Positions 48,761-52,794 of a DNA stretch of 52,794 nt are shown here, piece by piece. Below the pieces are notes generated by a model. The model had not been told where the DNA came from, did no database searches, and saw only the letters and a list, made by a program, of their open reading frames with translations. Location: the NCBI GenBank assembly GCA_910588825.1, contig CAJURF010000016.1:1-52794 (forward strand), written 5' to 3'. Position 1 is the stretch's first letter; every line of letters begins with the position of its first letter. The stretch comes from an uncultured Lachnospiraceae bacterium (GTDB lineage: Bacteria; Bacillota; Clostridia; Lachnospirales; Lachnospiraceae). The translations under genes and the position numbers were made by a program.

Positions 48761-50277
48761 TGACTTCCTCCTGTTTTCTTCATAAGCGCCTTCAAACTGT
48801 CATAGAGTTCCAGATACATTTCATAATATTTTTTATATGTTTCATGGGCTTTGGGGTCCGGCTCATGGATTCTGGAGATCTTCACCGTCTGCTCCACCGC
48901 CTCCTCAAAACTGTTATAGACTCCCGTTCCCACACCGGCCAGAATAGCCGCCCCCAGCGGAGTGGCCGTGTCTGAGGACGGAACCACAATGCGCTTCCCG
49001 GTTACATCCGCTTTAATCTGGGTCCAGAGCAGAGAATTGGCCGAGCCGCCCACAGCCCGCAGCTCCTCCACATAAGCCCCCGCCTTCTCCGCAACTTGAA
49101 GATTATGATTCAGGGCATAGGCAACTCCCTCCATAGCCGCACGGACAAAATGCCCTTTGGTTTTGGAAAAATCCATGCCATAGTATACGCCTTTCGCATC
49201 GTCATCCCAGATGGGGCTTCTCTCCCCAGCCATATAGGGAAGAAATATCAAACCGTCACTGCCCGCAGGGATTTTCTCTGCAATATCATTCAGCTGTTCC
49301 AGAGATGACCTGCCAAGCTTTTCCTGCATCTCCCGCTCGTAGTCTGCAAATTCTTTCTCAAACCACCGCATCACGCTGCCGCCGCCTGTGGTGCCTCCCT
49401 GCAGCAGCCATCTGCCCGGAACCACATGATAGCTGAGAATCAGACGGGGATCTGCTGTGTAATCCTTTAGGCAGATACTCATGCCTCCCGCCTGGCCGCC
49501 CTGCTCCTGGGTCTCTCCCGTGTCCAACACACCGGCTCCCAATGTGCCGCAGGCCGCGTCCAGCCCTCCAGCCGCCACCGGTGTGCCCTCCAGCAGTCCG
49601 GTGAGTCCGGCCGCTTCTTTCGTCACAGTTCCCACAATTTCATGGCAGGGGAAAATATCCGGCAGAAAATGGGCGGGAATCCCCAGTTTCTCCCGCATCT
49701 GTTCATCCCAGCACCCCCGCCGCATATCGAAACAGTGGAGTGCATACCCCTGGGATACATCCTGTGAAATCCTGCCTGTCAGACAATACACCAGATAACT
49801 GTTGCACTGGAGAATCTTGTAAATTTTTCTGTATACTTCCGGCATTTCCTCCTGATACCAGAGAACCTTCCCTGTGGTATAAAAAGGCTGAAGAGGATTG
49901 CCGCTCACCTGGAAAACCGCATCTTCGCCGCATTCCCTGCGGACCCGGCTGCAGATTTCGTTTGCCCGGGTGTCCATCCAGAGAGGAGTCCTGGCCAGCA
50001 CATCCCCCTTTTTGTCCACTGCCACAGCCGCCCAGCTCATACCGTCCACACCGATTCCCTTCACATCCTGGGGACGAATACCATTCTCCTGAATCAGCTG
50101 TCTTGTCACCTGACATACTGCCTTCCACCAGTCCCGGGGGTCCTGTTCTGCCCACCCCGGCCTGGGATGGTATATCGGATATTTCCCAGTACCTGAAGCC
50201 GCCACTGTCCCGTCTTTTTGGAAAAAAGCAATTTTACAGGAACTTGTTCCTATGTCAATTCCCAATAACAGTTCCAT
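48757..50277 (-). CDS. FGGY-family carbohydrate kinase (xylulokinase-like)
   Basis: A 506-residue kinase from the chosen ATG at 50277, which has GGGAGG six bases upstream; the frame is open a little further to 50298. The ATP-binding N terminus LLGIDIGTSSCKIAFF, VKGIGVDGMSWAAV, the second-domain GGLDAACGTLGAG and LPYMAGERSPIWDDDAKG are those of the xylulokinase/gluconokinase group. It would phosphorylate a pentulose, hexulose or polyol; the usual xylulose-5-phosphate route does not need the neighbouring aldolase, so the substrate may be different. A terminator lies between it and the transporter genes. Confidence 0.88.
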   Translation of the reverse strand: MELLLGIDIGTSSCKIAFFQKDGTVAASGTGKYPIYHPRPGWAEQDPRDWWKAVCQVTRQLIQENGIRPQDVKGIGVDGMSWAAVAVDKKGDVLARTPLWMDTRANEICSRVRRECGEDAVFQVSGNPLQPFYTTGKVLWYQEEMPEVYRKIYKILQCNSYLVYCLTGRISQDVSQGYALHCFDMRRGCWDEQMREKLGIPAHFLPDIFPCHEIVGTVTKEAAGLTGLLEGTPVAAGGLDAACGTLGAGVLDTGETQEQGGQAGGMSICLKDYTADPRLILSYHVVPGRWLLQGGTTGGGSVMRWFEKEFADYEREMQEKLGRSSLEQLNDIAEKIPAGSDGLIFLPYMAGERSPIWDDDAKGVYYGMDFSKTKGHFVRAAMEGVAYALNHNLQVAEKAGAYVEELRAVGGSANSLLWTQIKADVTGKRIVVPSSDTATPLGAAILAGVGTGVYNSFEEAVEQTVKISRIHEPDPKAHETYKKYYEMYLELYDSLKALMKKTGGSQ

Positions 50278-50314
50278 ACACGCCTCCCTCATGTCCATTT
50301 GTACTCAGTATATC

Positions 50315-50347
50315 AAAAAATCCCAGTATTTTCTACTGGGATTTTTT
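50315..50347 (-). terminator. terminator between the permease and kinase genes
   Basis: AATCCCAGTA and TACTGGGATT form a 10-bp stem with a 5-base loop and A/T runs on both sides. It may lower transcription from the transporter genes into the catabolic genes. Confidence 0.85.
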
Positions 50348-50357
50348 AGAGCATATT

Positions 50358-51308
50358 TTAATTGGACTGTTTTCTTTTCTGAATACAATCGAATCCAACG
50401 GCCAGGGCCAGTACCACACCCATAACAATGTTCTGTACATAGGAGTTAATATTCATAAGCACCATACCGTTTTTCAGTGCGCCGATGATAAATGTACCTG
50501 CCACAACGCCGGACATTTTTCCGTAACCGCCGGTTACAGACACGCCGCCCAATACTACACAGGTGATCACGTCAAATTCATATCCGTCACCGGCATTTGC
50601 CATACCGGAATTGGTACGGGACAGGATAACCAGTCCTGCCAGTCCTGCGAAAAATCCTGACAGTGCAAACACCAGATATTTAATTCTGTTTACACGGATT
50701 CCGGATAATTTAGCAGCCTCCACGTTACCTCCAACCGCATAGAAATAACGTCCGAAATATGTCTTATTCAGGATAAAGGAACCTACCGCGAAACAGATCG
50801 CCATAATGATAACAGGAACCGGAATAATCCACACATATGCCTGGCCGATTACTTTAAAGCTCTCTGTAAATCCGTTGATGGGCAGACCGCCGCAGATGAT
50901 ATATGTAAGTCCCAAAAATGATGTCTGTGTGGCAAATGTGGCAATCAATGCCGGAATGCCGATGGTAGATACCATAAAACCGTTCAATACGCCGATTAAT
51001 GTGGCAATCGCCAGAGTAAGGATGATGGCAACTACCATGGGCATCCCCATATTAACCATAAAATAAGCACAGATAATATTTACAAACGATATAATAGTAC
51101 CGGTTGACAGGTCAATATCTCCCAGCAGAATTACAAACGTCATACCTATGGATGCAATCCCGTAAAAGGATACCTGACGAATCATCGTAAATAGATTGGT
51201 TGGATTGATAAATCTGGGATTCGCAATTGTAAATGCAATTACCAGGACTAAAAACACAACCCAAATCGCTTTATCTTTTAACTGATATGCTAGTTTATTC
51301 TCTTTCAT
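50358..51308 (-). CDS. RbsC-type sugar ABC transporter permease
   Basis: A 316-residue permease with about nine membrane helices. The family EAA-like loop region is KLSGIRVNRIKYLVFALSGFFAGLAGLV; upstream are DLSTGTIISFVN, GLNGF-equivalent GVLNGFMVSTIGIPALIATFAT and the end GGVSVTGGYGKMSGVVAGTFIIG. These mark the ribose/xylose/galactoside (CUT2) importers. It is 6 bases after the ATPase gene; the ribosome site is GAGGAGG, rather far from the ATG. The binding protein is not in the window. Confidence 0.93.
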   Translation of the reverse strand: MKENKLAYQLKDKAIWVVFLVLVIAFTIANPRFINPTNLFTMIRQVSFYGIASIGMTFVILLGDIDLSTGTIISFVNIICAYFMVNMGMPMVVAIILTLAIATLIGVLNGFMVSTIGIPALIATFATQTSFLGLTYIICGGLPINGFTESFKVIGQAYVWIIPVPVIIMAICFAVGSFILNKTYFGRYFYAVGGNVEAAKLSGIRVNRIKYLVFALSGFFAGLAGLVILSRTNSGMANAGDGYEFDVITCVVLGGVSVTGGYGKMSGVVAGTFIIGALKNGMVLMNINSYVQNIVMGVVLALAVGFDCIQKRKQSN

Positions 51309-51314
51309 AATGGC

Positions 51315-52794
51315 CTAACCCTCCTCAATATTTGCCGCAGATGCGTACGCCATGATGGTCTCCTGGCTGAATTCATCTTTCTGCAGTTCGCCGGTCAGAT
51401 TCCCTTCTGCCAGCACTATAATCCTGTCAGACATGCCCATCAGTTCTTCCATCTCAGAAGAAATCATCAGAATAGACTTGCCTTCCTTTTCCACCAGATC
51501 ATTCATCAGTTTGTAAATCTCATACTTGGCGCCGATGTCGATACCTCTGGTTGGCTCGTCAAAGATGATCAGCTCCGAATCTGCCGCCAGCCATCTTCCA
51601 AGAATTACTTTCTGCTGATTACCACCGCTTAAGTTTTTCACAAGCTGATTCAGCGTCGGGGTTTTGATCGCCATGTTGTCCCGATACTTCTCGGCAATTT
51701 CCATCTCACGTTTGGAATTGATTACACTTAACGTGGAATTTCTCTCATAAATAGGCATATTGATATTATTTTTAATGGATATGCCCAGCATAGCGCCATG
51801 GCGCTTCCTGTCCTCAGGCACCAGGGCTATCCCCAAATCTATTGCTTCCCTTGGGCTTTTCGGGTTGATTTCTTTTCCTTTAAATATCATCTGTCCGGAC
51901 TGCTTTGCCGCCGCCCCGAAGATCATCTCTGCAAGTTCTGTACGCCCTGCGCCCACCAGTCCGCCTAAGCCAAGAATCTCACCTTTATGGAGTTTCAGGT
52001 TGATATCTTTATCCCCATTTCCAGTGACATTTTTCAGCTCCAGCATCACTTCATTTTTATCAATGCAGTCTTCTCTGGGCGGATAAGTCTCTGTCAGCTC
52101 ACGTCCTACCATAAGCTGAATCAGTTCCTGAACTTCGCTATTCTTTGTAATCAATGTTTTTACATATTCCCCGTCCCGCATAACCAGAATCCGGTCTGAC
52201 AGACGGTAGATCTCTTCCAGTCTGTGTGATATGTAAATGATAGAAATCCCTTCTTTACGCAGTCTCTCTACCACCATAAACATACTTTCAACTTCTGCAC
52301 TGGTAAGGGGTGCAGAAGGCTCATCCATAATCAATATCTTCGCATTCTGCTGAATCGCTTTCGCAATCTCAACCATCTGCTGATACCCTACAGTCAGATT
52401 TTTCATCAGGGCTTTCGGGTCAATCTTAATCCTCAGCTGCTCAAATGCCTTGGCAGCTTCTGCTTCCATCGCTTTTTTATCAACTACAATGCCTTTTCTG
52501 ATAGGCCTTCCCAAAAACAGGTTCTCTGCCGCTGACAGCTCTTTTACATTATTAAATTCCTGGTATATAATCGCAATTCCATTTTCTGCGGCAAGCTGAG
52601 GTGTCATACTGTTGAATTCTTTGCCATTTACGATAATCTTTCCGGAAGTGGGGATAACTGCCCCTGAACAGCATTTAATCAGCGTAGATTTTCCGGCTCC
52701 GTTCTCTCCGATCAAAGCCAGAATCTCGCCTTTCTTCAGTTCCAATGTAACGTCTTTCAGCGCCACAACACCCGGGTATTCTTTTCTTATATGC
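51315..52794 (-). CDS. RbsA/MglA-type sugar ABC transporter ATPase (5' end outside window)
   Basis: A CUT2-type double ATPase, cut by the right edge: codons HIRKEYPGVVAL continue before the first internal start, and this is the usual sequence a few residues after the true N terminus. The first domain has GENGAGKSTLIKCC, the second the degenerate loop LGGLVGAGRTEL typical of the family. Signatures are VGYQQMVEIAKAI and NLSGGNQQKVILGRWLA with FDEPTRGIDIGAKYE. It powers import through the RbsC-type permease. The substrate cannot be read from the ATPase. Confidence 0.95.
   Translation of the reverse strand, partial: HIRKEYPGVVALKDVTLELKKGEILALIGENGAGKSTLIKCCSGAVIPTSGKIIVNGKEFNSMTPQLAAENGIAIIYQEFNNVKELSAAENLFLGRPIRKGIVVDKKAMEAEAAKAFEQLRIKIDPKALMKNLTVGYQQMVEIAKAIQQNAKILIMDEPSAPLTSAEVESMFMVVERLRKEGISIIYISHRLEEIYRLSDRILVMRDGEYVKTLITKNSEVQELIQLMVGRELTETYPPREDCIDKNEVMLELKNVTGNGDKDINLKLHKGEILGLGGLVGAGRTELAEMIFGAAAKQSGQMIFKGKEINPKSPREAIDLGIALVPEDRKRHGAMLGISIKNNINMPIYERNSTLSVINSKREMEIAEKYRDNMAIKTPTLNQLVKNLSGGNQQKVILGRWLAADSELIIFDEPTRGIDIGAKYEIYKLMNDLVEKEGKSILMISSEMEELMGMSDRIIVLAEGNLTGELQKDEFSQETIMAYASAANIEEG

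Overview
The window reads as chromosomal DNA of a Gram-positive, endospore-forming gut clostridium, most likely a member of the Lachnospiraceae. The support is a complete spoIIA-sigF-spoVA cluster, a whiA/rapZ/crh-type cluster, Firmicute-style promoters and T-box control, an LtaS-type sulfatase, and a secreted M60 peptidase with dockerin and sugar-binding modules. Almost everything lies on the minus strand; the only plus-strand block is the T-box/ilvB/ilvN/ABC-class ATPase operon at 39.7-44.1 kb.

Layout. 0-4 kb: a tRNA-Glu cut by the window edge, then (reading leftward from 4.0 kb) tcdA-murB-rapZ-whiA-crh, with a good promoter before tcdA. 4.1-7.0 kb: a DHHW/MBOAT pair of the type that O-acetylates an extracellular polymer. 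7.2-11.8 kb: the sporulation cluster spoIIAA-spoIIAB-sigF-spoVAA-AB-AC-AD-AE, with a candidate forespore promoter in front of spoVAA. 12.0-14.9 kb: folC, an unlisted 49-codon gene and a zinc-ribbon/TPR membrane protein, between a promoter and a strong terminator. 15.0-20.3 kb: an AT-richer accessory island with an AAA-ATPase/PD-(D/E)XK protein, a fucosyltransferase-like protein, a frameshifted Uma2-type gene, and a two-gene toxin-antitoxin pair of the toxSAS/Panacea type. 20.4-25.1 kb: valS and an LTA-synthase-like sulfatase, one base apart. 25.3-29.8 kb: a broken small gene and a two-gene ABC exporter whose 1130-residue permease carries a very long coiled coil. 29.9-36.5 kb: a secreted M60 (mucinase-type) metallopeptidase with a dockerin, followed by a secreted protein with a cohesin-like domain, Ig-like and FN3 modules. 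36.8-39.6 kb: a CPA2 cation/proton antiporter, a response-regulator remnant, a YitT protein and a small membrane-anchored unknown. 39.7-44.1 kb: branched-chain amino acid operon. 44.1-46.7 kb: hybrid histidine kinase. 46.8-52.8 kb: a polyol/sugar operon with an RbsA/RbsC-type ABC transporter, FGGY kinase, GatD-like dehydrogenase and class II aldolase; the transporter ATPase runs off the right edge.

The most interesting points are the toxSAS/Panacea pair with an N-terminally extended antitoxin, the Crh protein with Glu at the position of the PTS histidine, the dockerin M60 peptidase paired with a cohesin-like neighbour, the placement of an ABC-class ATPase of unknown role under T-box control with ilvBN, and several gene remnants that are invisible unless two reading frames are joined. 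All functional names rest on motif recognition by eye; no database search was possible.
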